A DNA stretch of 64,000 bases from Mucidula mucida (taxonomy: Eukaryota > Basidiomycota > Agaricomycetes > Agaricales > Physalacriaceae). Shown here in pieces: positions 1-10,556 of this stretch. Position numbers and translations under genes: made by a program. Under the pieces are notes generated by a model that made no database searches, was not told the origin of the DNA, and worked only from the letters and a program-made list of their open reading frames with translations. Numbering within the stretch: the first letter of the stretch is position 1; each line of letters starts with the position of its first letter. The stretch lies in assembly GCA_015501055.1 (NCBI GenBank), contig JADNYV010000040.1:62001-126000 (forward strand), given 5' to 3'.

Positions 1-485
1 CTGCGCTCCAGGTGCAAGTGCAGCCAAAAGAGGGGGTATTGTCATAAATTGCCTCTATTCTGTTGCCTCCACCTCGGTCCACCTCGTCATTGTGTCAACA
101 CCACATCTTTCATTATCACATATTACACGCTCCGGGTCCGGTCCGCACTGCCTTAGCTCAGGCCTGATCCAGGTATAGCCCTATCAGCATAGCCTGTCAC
201 CTGTCTATCACCCCATGATGTGATTCACACTGCCTCTTATTTAACATTGAGCCATTCTATTGTTTACACAGCTACGGACTCTTTATATATATACACAGCC
301 TTTCTAGGTAGATTCCTCAATTCATCAACTTTGTCTCTACACTGTTTGGTAGCTCCCTGCACTGTATTGAGCCTGACCTGCTCCTACCTCACCCTGTTAT
401 TATTTTTGCCTCTTATCTCCATTGTTCTCTCGTCTTCATGTGACTTGGGTGGTTGTTTGGGTTACGCCGGACTCTGTCCTTAACA
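1..485 (+). mobile_element. 3' end of an LTR retrotransposon (polypurine tract plus LTR), cut by window edge
   Basis: A purine run (about 27-38, AAAAGAGGGGGTA) is followed at 40 by TGTCATAAATTGCC. This matches the start of the complete element further right (TGTTATGAATTGCC after AAGGAGGGGGTGA) at 12 of 14 bases, so both probably belong to the same lineage in opposite orientations. The LTR seems to run 40-485 and end in TAACA; a TATATATATA stretch lies near 284-293, as expected for an LTR promoter. The internal region lies outside the window, so coding capacity is unknown. The right boundary is inferred from the terminal inverted bases only. It ends 8 bp from the stop codon of the neighbouring pseudogene. 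Confidence 0.6.
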
Positions 486-492
486 GCTATCT

Positions 493-1216
493 TCATGGTG
501 CAACATTAAGCAATGTTTCCTGTTCTTTGTACTTCATTTCCCATAGACAATAAACTACAATGGCATTATAAGACAAACTGTCTATACTCACACTCAAGAG
601 GCCAGTCCATTAATTTGTTGGAAGCACCAACTGCATCAAGATACCAAGCTATCTTTGGTTACATAAAGGCCCATAGCTCAAGCAAATGGCTTTTCATCAT
701 ATCAAGTGTGTCTTCAGGCCATAGGTGGACAGTGTAATTGGAGCAAATGGATATGCAAATGAAATTGCTGGTAGAGGTGTCGGCATACACCATACATATG
801 TTTGTAGTACACGCCGCATTGATCTGACATGTCTGGTAGAGATACTGGCAGACAGCTCCTACAGAATGCTCCCGGTCTCTGTTCAATGGATGAGGGCAAG
901 TTTCAACAAGGTTGTGTTTTTGCGCAAAAGTGCAGATGTCGTTAATAGAGATGAGGAATGCCCAGGTACCATTTGGGTGGGTAATGATTCAAAGCGTAGT
1001 CGGGGTAATAATAGTAGGGAAGATCATTAAGCGGGGTGGCGGTTTGTATTTTCTTGAATGTCAGAGTCTATTAAGGCACATTAATAGGCAGTGTGCATTG
1101 GGGAAAACAAGTACAGTACAGACTTTGTTAATCTTCTTCAACCATTCGCGCGCGTGCGTTCATGACCTCTACACTATGTGTGATGGGCGACATGAACATG
1201 ATTGTAGGAAGGAAAT
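493..1216 (-). pseudogene. Frameshifted copy A of a dispersed hypothetical gene family
   Basis: Read on the minus strand, this resembles the intact copy at 11994-12730 along its whole length: a shared 5' flank (CACATTTCCTTYCTACA), an N-terminal block with REWLKK, a central block ending in ICSNYTVHLWPEDTLD, AWYLDAVG, then an intron at the same place (gtgagtatag...ttgtag, about 531-573) and a last exon containing LWEMKY ending at a TGA at 493-495. The frame changes several times, for example between the starting ATG and REW, so no single protein can be read. Function of the family is unknown. The LTR at 40-485 begins 8 bp beyond its stop. Confidence 0.75.
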
Positions 1217-2599
1217 GTGACACTATTAGCTGTCACGCCTAGTTCTGCAAACCGTCAATATCGCAAGTGGCAGTCTCCTGCACCAGTTAATTCTGTTTCC
1301 ACCGTTGCACTCTTCGTGGCTAACAGTCATGTTCAGTATATGCTCTCAAAGTTGTTCCTGACTCGTTGACAAAGATAACGCAAGAAGTCTCGCTCTCTTC
1401 TTTGCGCTGTGCGGATATCCTTGAGCGTGAGGCTTGGGTTGGGACCCACGGGGAGTCTCAGACCAAAGTATGGGCTGTCTCAGGCGTCATTTACTGTGTG
1501 TTGCTGCCAACACCCGCACATTCCGCTTGACGGCGCCTCTATGCTTTTGTTTGAGTACAAGCCTCGTATCATTTTACGCACCAACTGGGATGAAGACCAC
1601 GGGATCGGTTACCACAATCTGCAAGCGGTTAAGTATGTCGTTGGCTGGCAGTGGAGTACTTACTTACTATCCACAGACATTGAAAACATGTGGATCATCA
1701 TGTGCAGCGTGGACAAGAATTGAATTCACTCTCAATACTAAGAGAAGGCAGGCATCAGGCTTTCCATGACTTGAATGCTGTGTTCCGAAGCTGAACGCCC
1801 TATGATCGCTACAGCCACGGTCATTCCAGGCTATGCTCCAGGAGAGTGGTGTTTGCCGCCGCTTGTTCATTGATGCTTGAGAACCTCACGGACAGCAAAG
1901 AGGACTCACAGAGCTAGGAGACAAGACCGTATGGATCTTCGTCATTCGTGCCAGGTCTTCTTAAGTGGCAGTCATATGCGCGCATTGTCGATGTGCCAGT
2001 ACGTGTGAAGTCTTGTTGTCATTGGTTGGTGATGCTGATTACTAGAGGATCAGGCTGAACAACATGTACAGGGCCGGAGAACTTTGGATGTATACAAGAA
2101 TATACATACCAAAGTTCGTCACCTCTTACGCTTTGACATTAGAGACTCGATTGTTTGTATTCTCCGGTGCCTGTAAGTCATCTGAGTTCCTAGTTCCGTT
2201 TTTGTAGACTTTAATACGGCATCCGAAATAGATATGTCTTCCTCATATCTCATAGTCAGGTTCATCGAGTGTCTTACTCAACCAATAATATCCAGGCTTT
2301 GACACAGTCGCGTAAGCATTTAGGTCGAAGGAAATGAGTACTCTATTGGAGAAACACTCACTCAAAGCCTTTCGGTTTCTGTTATGTGTTGATTGTCTTC
2401 AGGGCACAGTCGGAAAATACACGTGGAATTACAATTAACCAACCCTCATCGATCATCGGCCGTATTTGGATTCTGCTACTTTGTCTGTTACTGTCCGTGT
2501 CAACATCAAAAAATGTGCTCAAAGGCTGGCCAACCCATTCTTGTGACAGAGCTCAATCTGCCATTGCGTGCTTCAGTAGACACGCCGCCGTCCTACAGT
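1217..2599. other. Gene-poor interval, nothing recognised
   Basis: About 1.4 kb with only short overlapping open frames on both strands and no recognisable domain. The first roughly 40 bp (GAAATGTGAC...GTCACGCCTAGT) resembles the 5' flank of copy B near 12740-12775, so the promoter of copy A is probably here. An in-frame extension of the next gene, with an alternative ATG at 2513, occupies the right end. Confidence 0.5.
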
Positions 2600-3961
2600 A
2601 TGTCGACCAGCACCACCACTACGGAACGGGATGAGGTTGGTCCCTTTGAAGCTATCACTCCCATTACTCACATTGTGAGCCTATAGACCGTGACACTTTC
2701 CCTCATGTCCCTTCAGGACAAGATCAGTGCCCTCTACCGTTTTGCAGAAAAACAGAAAACACTTGAGAATCAGATCTACGCCCTCTGGGAGACTATTGTT
2801 GGCCTGATCACGATAATGTTCGAGCAGGCAAACAAGAATGGCACGCTTTTCTTGTATCCTCAACCACTTCTGGGTGGGAACGGTTCTTTCATTCGGGTAA
2901 TGCCCAATTCCGGTCTGTATGTTACCTGGATCGAAGACAACAATGTCGACGGGGTTTCACCTATCCTGTTCTGTGAAGTTAAAAGGTTGGACAGTAAGTC
3001 ACTGATAAAGATGTTTCCAATTGTCTCAATGTGTCATTTAGTCGCCTATGATTGGCACACCTCAGACGGGTTCAGGGAAGCTCAGCTTTTGGTCCCTCTC
3101 CATTTTGGTCAAATCACTCTCCAAGCCTTCTGTGGATTTTGCGAACTCCCAAAGGCAAAGAGCATTCACATCATTCTTCTCATTGGGATATACATCACTG
3201 TCCTTGAATTCCAGCGACCACCCTCTCAGACAACTTTGGATAACATCTCAAAAATCATTATCTGTCCCTCACAGGTCACTTTATCGCCGGCGCATCAAAA
3301 AGCTACTAATCAGAAAACAATTGTTGAGCTGATGCCTGATCCTCCCAAATGCCTGATCTTCTCTGAATGCATCTTCTCAAACCCAAACAAAGAAGGACTA
3401 GGTCTTACATTCAGTAATGCCTTCAACTTTGCAATACGAAGTTGTTTTAGCCCGAAGAGGAGCGGGCCATGGCCATATCATCTTGCCTTAGGGTCATGTG
3501 ATCTCCTGAACTTTCTCAATGAGGACTCTGAGCCTGAAATGCTAATGACCGCTGTAGGTATTCAAATTAAATCTTTGTAACATCATTCTTACAGATAGTA
3601 GGGTTTTCAAACAGCGATAACTGCATGGTACAATGCTTTTGAAACTGTCGATAGAGAAATGCCTCAGACACCGAAGCGTGGCCAACATGGTTCGCTGCTT
3701 GAAACACCTACAACCGCTGGAAAGGATTATCAAGTTACTGCAGATGATAGCTATGAGCCCACTCCTCCTAAGACAAAGCGAGACTTGCGGGAATGCAAAC
3801 AACAGCGTACACACCCAGACATTCGGAGTGAACAAACAACACCGAAATCAGCGATGCCGTTCCGACGAAAATCAATTGTGTCAGAACGGCACTTTTGTGG
3901 CACCATTTTGTCACATTTCATCAAAGTCACTGAAATAGTAGAACTTGAGCCCCAACAATAA
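2600..3961 (+). CDS. Hypothetical protein, four exons, 407 aa
   Basis: Four exons fit in frame: 2600-2674, 2717-2993, 3042-3553 and 3602-3961, with introns of 42, 48 and 48 bp carrying gtgagc/ttcag, gtaagt/tttag and gtaggt/gtag borders. The total is 1224 nt, exactly 408 codons. The start at 2600 (MSTSTTTTERDEVGPFE) was preferred because it opens a typical soluble N-terminus; an in-frame ATG at 2513 is possible. Residues about 25-115 are helical and mixed charge, the middle has a hydrophobic stretch near IILLIGIYITVLEF, and the C-terminal third is basic and low complexity. No family was recognised. The clean phase agreement of three introns is the main support. It lies just left of the chromovirus insertion. 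Confidence 0.5.
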
Positions 3962-4555
3962 TTCAAGTTGCAGCGCGGAATGATTTCTGGCATCAGATCT
4001 TTTATCGCCCGCCATCAAGTCATCAGATACGAGACATAATTTCACCTCGCTGTTTCCCGCCGCTCTCTGCCAAAAGACGGCAGCAGGTTTTCGCTCACGT
4101 GCATGTTGAACTTTGGGTTTTTCGAACTCCGCCAGCATGAGCTCTCTCCATCGATCCCAAATCCCCTTGAAGTCCCCTGCACTCCACTTGGCTCGGCCCC
4201 TGCAATCACTCGCACAGCACAGTGGCAGTCAGGTGCTGCTTGAGCCCTCAGGTTACTGCCGGTCTGCCACACCGATATATGGCCCGGAATGAAGCCTGAC
4301 AACAGTGAGGAGAAGACGGTTATGGGAATGAGACCTTGACTGGACGAGGGCGAGGACGAGAGCCACTTGCGACACTGACGACTGACCTGTCATGCACTAC
4401 GCTAGCCCAATAAGGACGATGGCTGCCTAACCAAACAAGGATGATACCAGACAGCGACATTGCGATATGGGGACTCCAGAGGCTATGTGAATGCTGACAA
4501 CAATCACAACTTCGACATTCACAGCGCTAGTCCGCAACGACGCCTAGCTGGTGTG
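3962..4555. other. Intergenic flank of the chromovirus, nothing recognised
   Basis: About 0.6 kb of non-coding sequence between the hypothetical gene and the left LTR. Only short shadow frames occur. The five bases touching the LTR are GTGTG, which only partly match the GTGAC on the far side of the element. Confidence 0.5.
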
Positions 4556-5087
4556 TGTTAGCGACTGACTAAGCCACAAGACTCAACCAGGTACCACAGC
4601 AAGAACTTTAAGGAAGAAAGCGTTCGTGTTCGTAAGACTAGGCTAGGCCAGGTGTATAAATGAGATCGGAACTAAAGTACAATGATACTACACTACTGCT
4701 TATATACTAGTAAGCCTGTGTTTGGGACTCCTTGTCCATACGTGTTTCCGCTAGGGATAACTCCACGCCCTTGACCCAGTGTTGTATGCTACTAGTCCGT
4801 GAAACCATTAAATACGAGTGGTAACTGCATGTAAGTAATAATACTGAAACGACCATGTGTGCTACGAGTGTCGGTGGTGTGTATACAATGGGGAATTCAT
4901 GAGGTATCGGCATGTATGATGTCATCCATGTGTTAGGCGTGTGTCCGACATGAGTACGGCTTCGGTAATGAACAGGAGTATGATCGGTGACGAAACAGAT
5001 GATGAAACAGTCCGTTGGTCGATAAGACAAGGCCCCCAATAAGATATGATAAGATGTGAAAGTGTGAAAATATGGCAATTCATAACA
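4556..5087 (-). repeat. 3' LTR of the chromovirus (532 bp)
   Basis: Direct repeat of 10557-11088 with nine substitutions and no indels. Begins TGTTAGCGACTG and ends ATTCATAACA on the plus strand, giving the usual TG...CA ends with TGTTA/TAACA inverted termini. It carries its own copy of the TATA and transcript-start region. Confidence 0.95.
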
Positions 5088-5100
5088 TCACCCCCTCCTT
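5088..5100 (-). other. Polypurine tract of the chromovirus
   Basis: On the element-sense strand AAGGAGGGGGTGA directly precedes the 3' LTR. It overlaps the last bases of the pol stop codon (pol ends in LAP then TAA). A purine run at this place primes plus-strand DNA synthesis in LTR elements. Confidence 0.85.
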
Positions 5101-8100
5101 AAGGCGCAAGTTCCATTCTGCGCCAGATTTGCTCCATGAGGGCCGCAGAGGGTAGCGTGACGTCAAGAGGTTCGGTGTCAGGCGGTGGCATGGGTCGGAA
5201 TAGATGTGATGGAAATTGCGACATGGGAACTTCAATGCGAGCAAGCGCAGGTGGCTTTGGCTTGTTTGGGTACTGCTGGTGGAAATCGCGAATAGCTTCG
5301 TCGGCATTCTTGAGATTGCATGCCGGTTCCCATGTCTGTTCGTGTGTGCCATAACCCTTCCAGTGAACCTTGTATTGAAAACCCCCGCGGTACTTCTGGG
5401 AATTAACCACTTTCTCAACCTCCCATTCCGGTTCGGCTCCTTCCAGCACAGGTGGTGGACGCGTGTCTCGGGGTTGCGTCGGGAATTGGGGCTTGTGATA
5501 AGGTGTCAACAGGGCCTCATTGAACACGGGATGGATGCTCTTCCACGTGTGAGGGATCTGGAGCTTGTACGAACTCGTCCCGACTTTCTTGATCACTTTG
5601 AACAGCCCGAATCGTTTGTCATCGAGCTTCTTCATTGGTCGGTCCGTACTGAGATTTGTCCCTTCCAGCCATACTTTGTCGCCTTCCTTGTACTCCACTG
5701 CCTCTGTCCGTTTCCTGTCATAAAACCGTTTCATGTCCTCTTTGGCCATCTTCAATGCCGACCCCACTTCATCCCATGTTTTCCTCATGCCGTCGGCAAA
5801 CTCCTGCGCAGTCTCATTTCTCGATGCCGTTTTCGGAGCGGTGCCTTTGTAGGGGTGTCTGCCCATGTCTGCGAAGAACGGAGTAACCTTGGTTGCTGAG
5901 TGTACCCAATCGTTGTAAACAAATTCGGCAGAGGGTAACCATTCATGCCAGTTGTTCTGATGGTAATTGACGAATAACCGTAAGAAATGTTCTATCTCTT
6001 GGTTCAACCGTTCCGTTTGCCCATTTGCCTGTGGATGGTACGCCATTGTAAAGTTTCCTTGTATGCCCAACAACCGGTACAACTCCTTCATGAAATGCGA
6101 GTGGTATTGTGGACCGCGATCATGTATCATCTGTCGTGGCATCCCATGTATGGGGAAAATGCGATCACGGTAAATGCGGGCCATGCCTTCCGACGTCAGA
6201 GTGGTATGTGTCGGTATAATGTGTAATCGCTTGGTGAAGTGGTCCACAAACGTGCTGATTATGTTGTATCCTCCTGATTCCGGCAGTTCTCCGATCATGT
6301 CCGTCCCTACTACCTCCCATGGCTCGCTTGACACATCAATAGGGTAAAGAGGTGCAGCCGGCTTCGTGCGATGTGACTTGGTGACCTGGCATTTTTGACA
6401 CCCTTCCACGTATTCGCGGACATCTCGGCTAATTCCTGGCCACCAATAGGTGCGTGTGATCAACTCGAGAGTCTTGTACCGTCCTGGATGCCCTGCAAGC
6501 TGTGCATCATGATGCATTCCAATAACTCTTCCCCGCAATTCCTTGTCCTTCGGTATGTAAATACAATCTTTCCATATAATAAGTCCATTTTCCTTCTCTT
6601 CCCATCCTTTTTCTTTGTTTTCTAATGCTTTTTGTACGTATCTGTCCTTGTTTCCTTTTCTTTGTTTGATTTTGTTAAGTAATTTGTCCTCCGGTGTAGC
6701 TACTGTATGTAAAGAAAATTGAATTTGTGATATAAAAAACTCCGGTTTCAGCAAAACAATGTTTTCGTTATCTTTTTCCCCCTTCTCAAGGCCTGTCATC
6801 CTTGACAAGGCATCAGCTTTTCCCATCGTCTTGCCCGGCTTCTGAATCATCTGTATGTCATACTCCGCCAACTCCGTGACCCATCGCGCCTGCCTCCGGT
6901 TCAACTTCTGCGGCTTCCGGAAGTACTGAAGGTTTTGATGATCGGTAAAAACCTCCACCGTCTCCGTTGCTCCTAAAAGATACTGCCTCCAGTCATCAAT
7001 TGAGTCCATGATGGCCATCATTTCTTTGTCGTAGATCTCGTAGTTGCGTTCAACTTCATTTAACGCGCGAGATCGGAAAGCCACTGGTCTCCATTTGCCT
7101 TCGACAAACTGGGATAGAACAGCCCCGTTGGCATAGTTCGAGGAATCTGCCTCGACTCGAAACTTGCCGTTGTCGCGTGGTACGATCAGAACGGGTTCTT
7201 CCGTCATCCTCCGTTTCAGCTCCTCAAACGCCTCATGCTGCTCCTCTCCCCAAACCCATTTGCCCTTTCCGGTTAGCGATGTCAATGGCTTCGCTACTCC
7301 CGCAAATTCCCGGATGAAACGTCGGTAGAAGTTGCAGAAGCCCAGGAATGACTGTACTTCCTTCTTCTTCGTCGGCTCCTTCCATTCCTTCACTACGGCC
7401 ACTTTTGCCGGATCCATCTTCACTTCTCCTCCTCCAACAATAACTCCCAAGTAATCTACAGTATGTGCCTCAAAACTACATTTCTCGGGTTTTAAATACA
7501 ACTTATTTACTCGCAATATCTCTAGTACTCGTCGTACAATATGCCTATGTTCCTCGAGAGTGTTCGTAAAGATAAGTATATCGTCCAGGTAAACTATTAC
7601 GTGTCCGCCGTCAATCAACTCCTTCAAGATGTGATTCATGAACGATTGGAACGTCGCCGGCGAATTTGTAAGTCCGAAGAACATGACTGATGGCTCGAAC
7701 AAGCCTTGGTTTGTTCTAAACGCCGCTTTCCACTCATCACCTTCTTTGATCCAGATGTTATTGTAACCCCATCGGACATCCATCTTTGTAAAAACCTTTG
7801 CTCCCTTCAACTTGTCGATAAGCTCCTGAATCAACGGCAAGGGATATCGGTTCTTGATTGTCATGTTGTTCAACTTCCGATAATCCTGTACTGGCCGAAG
7901 GCTTCCATCCTTCTTTTTGACAAAGAAGAAGGGTGATGCCATAGGTGAAATTGATGGCCGTATGCGTTCCGTGCGTATGTTTTCCTCCAAGAACTCGTCT
8001 AATGCCTTCTGCTCTGATGGACTAAGGGGATAGACCTTGCAGTCAACCGGTTTGGAACCAGGCGTAAGTTCTATCGCGTGATCCCAGGGTCTTTGCTCCG

Positions 8101-9100
8101 GTAACTTGTCAAAGTCCGCCTTGCTGAATACATCGGAAAATTCCTCAATGTAAGGTGCAGCAGCGGATGAAGGCTGTTGTGATCTCAGCTTTTCACCGCT
8201 TTTGCGATAGTTGTCCCAGTCCATCCAAAATAACCGCTCTCCCTCCTCCAGCTTCTCTTCTACGTCTTCTCCTTCATCTTCCGGTGAGTCGTACTCGGGT
8301 AGATAGCCGCAGCGGTCTGGGCATTGATCAAAAGTCAATGTGGATTCCGTCCAGTTGATTGTGGGGTTGTGATATCGTAGCCAATCTAGCCCCAAAAAGA
8401 TACTTGTTTTGCCGAGATTGGTGACGGCCAACTCAATCTTTTCAGTGTGATCACCGATCTTCATCCGGACCTCCACAAAACCTTTGATTGCTCCTCCCTT
8501 GTTTAGGGTTCCATCCGCATTGTAGACAGGGAGCTTGACCGGTAACTCCTTGATTGGGAGTCCATTCTTCTCAACAAATTCTTTATTGACACAAGAACCC
8601 GTTGCTCCACTGTCAAGAAGGGCACTTGTTTCCCATTCAGAGCCTGTGTGTACGCTCTCTATGGTTACTCGGAGTTTCATGTCCTGCCCCTTTGTTCCCC
8701 GGATGTACTTCCTCAACTTTTTCAACTCTGTCACAACTTCCACCGCAGCTTCCTTCGTCAACGCTCTGATCGCCATCACCTTCTCTTCTGTCACTTCTCT
8801 CTCTCTCCGCTCCGGCATCCATGCTCTCAAAATTCCCACTGCTCTCGACACTTCATCTTCTCTTAGCCGTTGTGCGATCCACTCGGGCGTATTTGGCTCA
8901 AATCTTTCTTTCGCAGGTTTTGTTGGTGAAGTCGTCGATGATATTTTAGATGTTTCAGTACCCGTACTGTAAATAAATTCTGCATCTGACAATCCTTCCC
9001 TTGATGGCTGCTCCGGCAGGACTGCGTCTACTGCGGGAGCTTCGCAAAACCCAGCTCTTCGGCCAACTTCTTCTTCTCCTCGTCGTTCATTTCGGTCCAT
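5099..9100 (-). CDS. pol: Chromovirus Pol: protease, RT, RNase H, integrase, chromodomain
   Basis: An uninterrupted 1333-residue frame. In order: an aspartic protease with LLDSGATGSC (Asp near 163), reverse transcriptase with FTKMDVRWGYN and the catalytic YLDD near 504-507, RNase H with the EADSS and TDHQNLQYF blocks, an integrase HHCC finger (HHDAQLAGHPG ... CQKCQ), integrase core with GTDMIG, HDRGPQY and the NGQTERLNQE segment, and a C-terminal chromodomain with YKVHWKGYGTHEQTWEP. The chromodomain type is known to steer integration toward particular chromatin. All catalytic residues looked for are present. Its ATG at 9100 overlaps a slippery heptamer in gag, so it is more likely expressed as a Gag-Pol fusion by -1 frameshift than from its own start. 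Confidence 0.95.
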   Translation of the reverse strand: MDRNERRGEEEVGRRAGFCEAPAVDAVLPEQPSREGLSDAEFIYSTGTETSKISSTTSPTKPAKERFEPNTPEWIAQRLREDEVSRAVGILRAWMPERREREVTEEKVMAIRALTKEAAVEVVTELKKLRKYIRGTKGQDMKLRVTIESVHTGSEWETSALLDSGATGSCVNKEFVEKNGLPIKELPVKLPVYNADGTLNKGGAIKGFVEVRMKIGDHTEKIELAVTNLGKTSIFLGLDWLRYHNPTINWTESTLTFDQCPDRCGYLPEYDSPEDEGEDVEEKLEEGERLFWMDWDNYRKSGEKLRSQQPSSAAAPYIEEFSDVFSKADFDKLPEQRPWDHAIELTPGSKPVDCKVYPLSPSEQKALDEFLEENIRTERIRPSISPMASPFFFVKKKDGSLRPVQDYRKLNNMTIKNRYPLPLIQELIDKLKGAKVFTKMDVRWGYNNIWIKEGDEWKAAFRTNQGLFEPSVMFFGLTNSPATFQSFMNHILKELIDGGHVIVYLDDILIFTNTLEEHRHIVRRVLEILRVNKLYLKPEKCSFEAHTVDYLGVIVGGGEVKMDPAKVAVVKEWKEPTKKKEVQSFLGFCNFYRRFIREFAGVAKPLTSLTGKGKWVWGEEQHEAFEELKRRMTEEPVLIVPRDNGKFRVEADSSNYANGAVLSQFVEGKWRPVAFRSRALNEVERNYEIYDKEMMAIMDSIDDWRQYLLGATETVEVFTDHQNLQYFRKPQKLNRRQARWVTELAEYDIQMIQKPGKTMGKADALSRMTGLEKGEKDNENIVLLKPEFFISQIQFSLHTVATPEDKLLNKIKQRKGNKDRYVQKALENKEKGWEEKENGLIIWKDCIYIPKDKELRGRVIGMHHDAQLAGHPGRYKTLELITRTYWWPGISRDVREYVEGCQKCQVTKSHRTKPAAPLYPIDVSSEPWEVVGTDMIGELPESGGYNIISTFVDHFTKRLHIIPTHTTLTSEGMARIYRDRIFPIHGMPRQMIHDRGPQYHSHFMKELYRLLGIQGNFTMAYHPQANGQTERLNQEIEHFLRLFVNYHQNNWHEWLPSAEFVYNDWVHSATKVTPFFADMGRHPYKGTAPKTASRNETAQEFADGMRKTWDEVGSALKMAKEDMKRFYDRKRTEAVEYKEGDKVWLEGTNLSTDRPMKKLDDKRFGLFKVIKKVGTSSYKLQIPHTWKSIHPVFNEALLTPYHKPQFPTQPRDTRPPPVLEGAEPEWEVEKVVNSQKYRGGFQYKVHWKGYGTHEQTWEPACNLKNADEAIRDFHQQYPNKPKPPALARIEVPMSQFPSHLFRPMPPPDTEPLDVTLPSAALMEQIWRRMELAP

Positions 9101-9957
9101 AAACCCCGAATCGTCTGGGGTCGACCCTTCTTCGGACAGAACCTGCTAACGTGGCCATGTTCGCCACAGCTGAAGCAGAGTCCCCTTCGACGTGCATTGT
9201 CAATGTCCATCGGCCTGCCGGCTCCTCCATAGGTAACGCCGGTGGCATCTCGTCGTGTGATCAGCGTCGGGGGTGGGTTCGTAGGATTGGCTCTTGATGT
9301 AGCCACCTGCGGAGCTTGAGGCCGGGACTGCATTCCGGACCTCTTGCTCGCCGCCCGCCTTCTCCACAGCTGATCGATCTGAAGGATCTGTGCCTTCCAA
9401 TCCTTGTACTTCTCTGGCAACCCGTCTCGGCTGCCATAGATCTGGTCGATGATCTTCTCGTTGACATTGGTCTCGAGAAGTCTCATGACGAATGCGTCAT
9501 CCTTCAAGTATCCTGCCTGAGTGAGCAGGACCTCGAACTTCTGGAAGAAATTTTGAGCGGTGTCTTGCCCCTGGCGTAACCGCTCGATCTGGTCTTGCGC
9601 GTCTCGCGCGAGGTTAGAATCCACAAATCGCTCCTTCAAGTCTTCCTTGAACTCCGTCCAAGAGACTGTCCATTCCTCTTCTTTCTCATCGAAGTTCTGG
9701 TCCGAGTAGTTCTGGACCCATGCATCTACGTGATCTCCTCGGATATAGGAAAGAACAACATCAATCCTTTCGGAGTCAGATGTCAGGTTGTTCTTCTTGT
9801 CACGGATATATGTGAACATCGATCGCCACCAGCTCTTGTACTTGGACTTGTCCCCGTCATAGTTGTAAGGCTTGTTGACAAGGGATCGGCCTTTGATTTT
9901 GACATCGGCATAATGAGCGGGTGTGTGAGGAGCGGTTTCGGGTGCTTCGTTGGACAT
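9028..9957 (-). CDS. gag: Chromovirus Gag with CCHC zinc knuckle
   Basis: A 309-residue frame that opens about 600 bp downstream of the 5' LTR. The central part (SWWRSMFTYIRDKK ... LKERFVDSNLARDAQDQIERL) is a typical retrotransposon capsid helix set; a linker rich in Pro, Arg and Thr follows, then the nucleocapsid knuckle CFSCGEHGHVSRFCPKK near residues 260-276. It builds the particle that packages element RNA. Its 3' end overlaps pol by 73 bp in another frame, and pol lies in the -1 frame relative to gag, as in many fungal Ty3/gypsy elements. The 600-bp leader (9958-10543) holds no other clear gene. Confidence 0.93.
   Translation of the reverse strand: MSNEAPETAPHTPAHYADVKIKGRSLVNKPYNYDGDKSKYKSWWRSMFTYIRDKKNNLTSDSERIDVVLSYIRGDHVDAWVQNYSDQNFDEKEEEWTVSWTEFKEDLKERFVDSNLARDAQDQIERLRQGQDTAQNFFQKFEVLLTQAGYLKDDAFVMRLLETNVNEKIIDQIYGSRDGLPEKYKDWKAQILQIDQLWRRRAASKRSGMQSRPQAPQVATSRANPTNPPPTLITRRDATGVTYGGAGRPMDIDNARRRGLCFSCGEHGHVSRFCPKKGRPQTIRGLWTEMNDEEKKKLAEELGFAKLPQ
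9046..9106 (-). promoter_or_regulatory. Two candidate -1 frameshift sites in the gag-pol overlap
   Basis: Element-sense GGGTTTA (9106-9100) and GGGTTTT (9052-9046) both fit the X XXY YYZ pattern, and both sit in the right phase of gag (codons GGT-TTA and GGT-TTT). A -1 slip at either one enters the pol frame; the first leads straight into GGG TTT ATG GAC at the pol start. The mechanism is inferred from sequence. Confidence 0.7.
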
Positions 9958-10543
9958 GATGAATCGAGGTGATAGGATCGGAGAGTGAAAGGGTGAAACT
10001 GGGGATATGGGTGATGCGGATTTGGATGAAACGGGTGAGGGAATAGAGGTTTGGATGAATAAGGAGGAATCGCCTAGATCTGAGATAGAATCCAGGACTT
10101 GGTAGGTTGGGGAATGATGGTGTGTATCGTAATGTAAGTAAAGTAGGTAGGTATTGTAACTGTCTACACTATTTTACCGACTACTGACTACGTATCTACG
10201 GAGCCCAAGAGCTCGTCACAAGTTCGCAATTGCCCAGCCGACGTCCCTCTGGTGTGAGGTAAGCCAAAGTTTTCCTGGGAACGGGGGTTGACCCGTAAAC
10301 AGCGCCCACTGAAGTGCAACTGCCAAAAGTTCGTTCTCGTGAGAGCGGCTACTTCCAGCACCCGAGGCAGTTATCTCTAACTGTTAGCCGGCGCTACTGG
10401 GACCAATACACATGTATGCGGACGTGCGCTGGAATTAGAAATCCGTCAATCTGTAAACAGGGAAAGGGAATAGGGGAATGTGTGATGATCAAACAGCGAA
10501 GTGCTGATCGACGATCAGGGATGTGTGGTAGGTGGTAGAAAGT

Positions 10544-10554
10544 AGTTCCGATCT
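10544..10554 (-). other. Primer binding site, self-priming (Tf1-like) type
   Basis: Two bases downstream of the 5' LTR the element-sense strand reads AGATCGGAACT. This is the exact 11-base complement of AGTTCCGATCT inside the LTR (plus-strand copy at 10664-10674), which lies 33 nt after a TATATAA box and is therefore where the transcript should begin. Such pairing of the transcript's own 5' end with the primer site is known from Tf1. No tRNA 3' end match was noticed. Confidence 0.8.
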
Positions 10555-10556
10555 TC

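Noticed and set aside
5216..5899. A 227-residue plus-strand frame
   Set aside because: Antisense to the C-terminal part of the chromovirus pol; no domain of its own.
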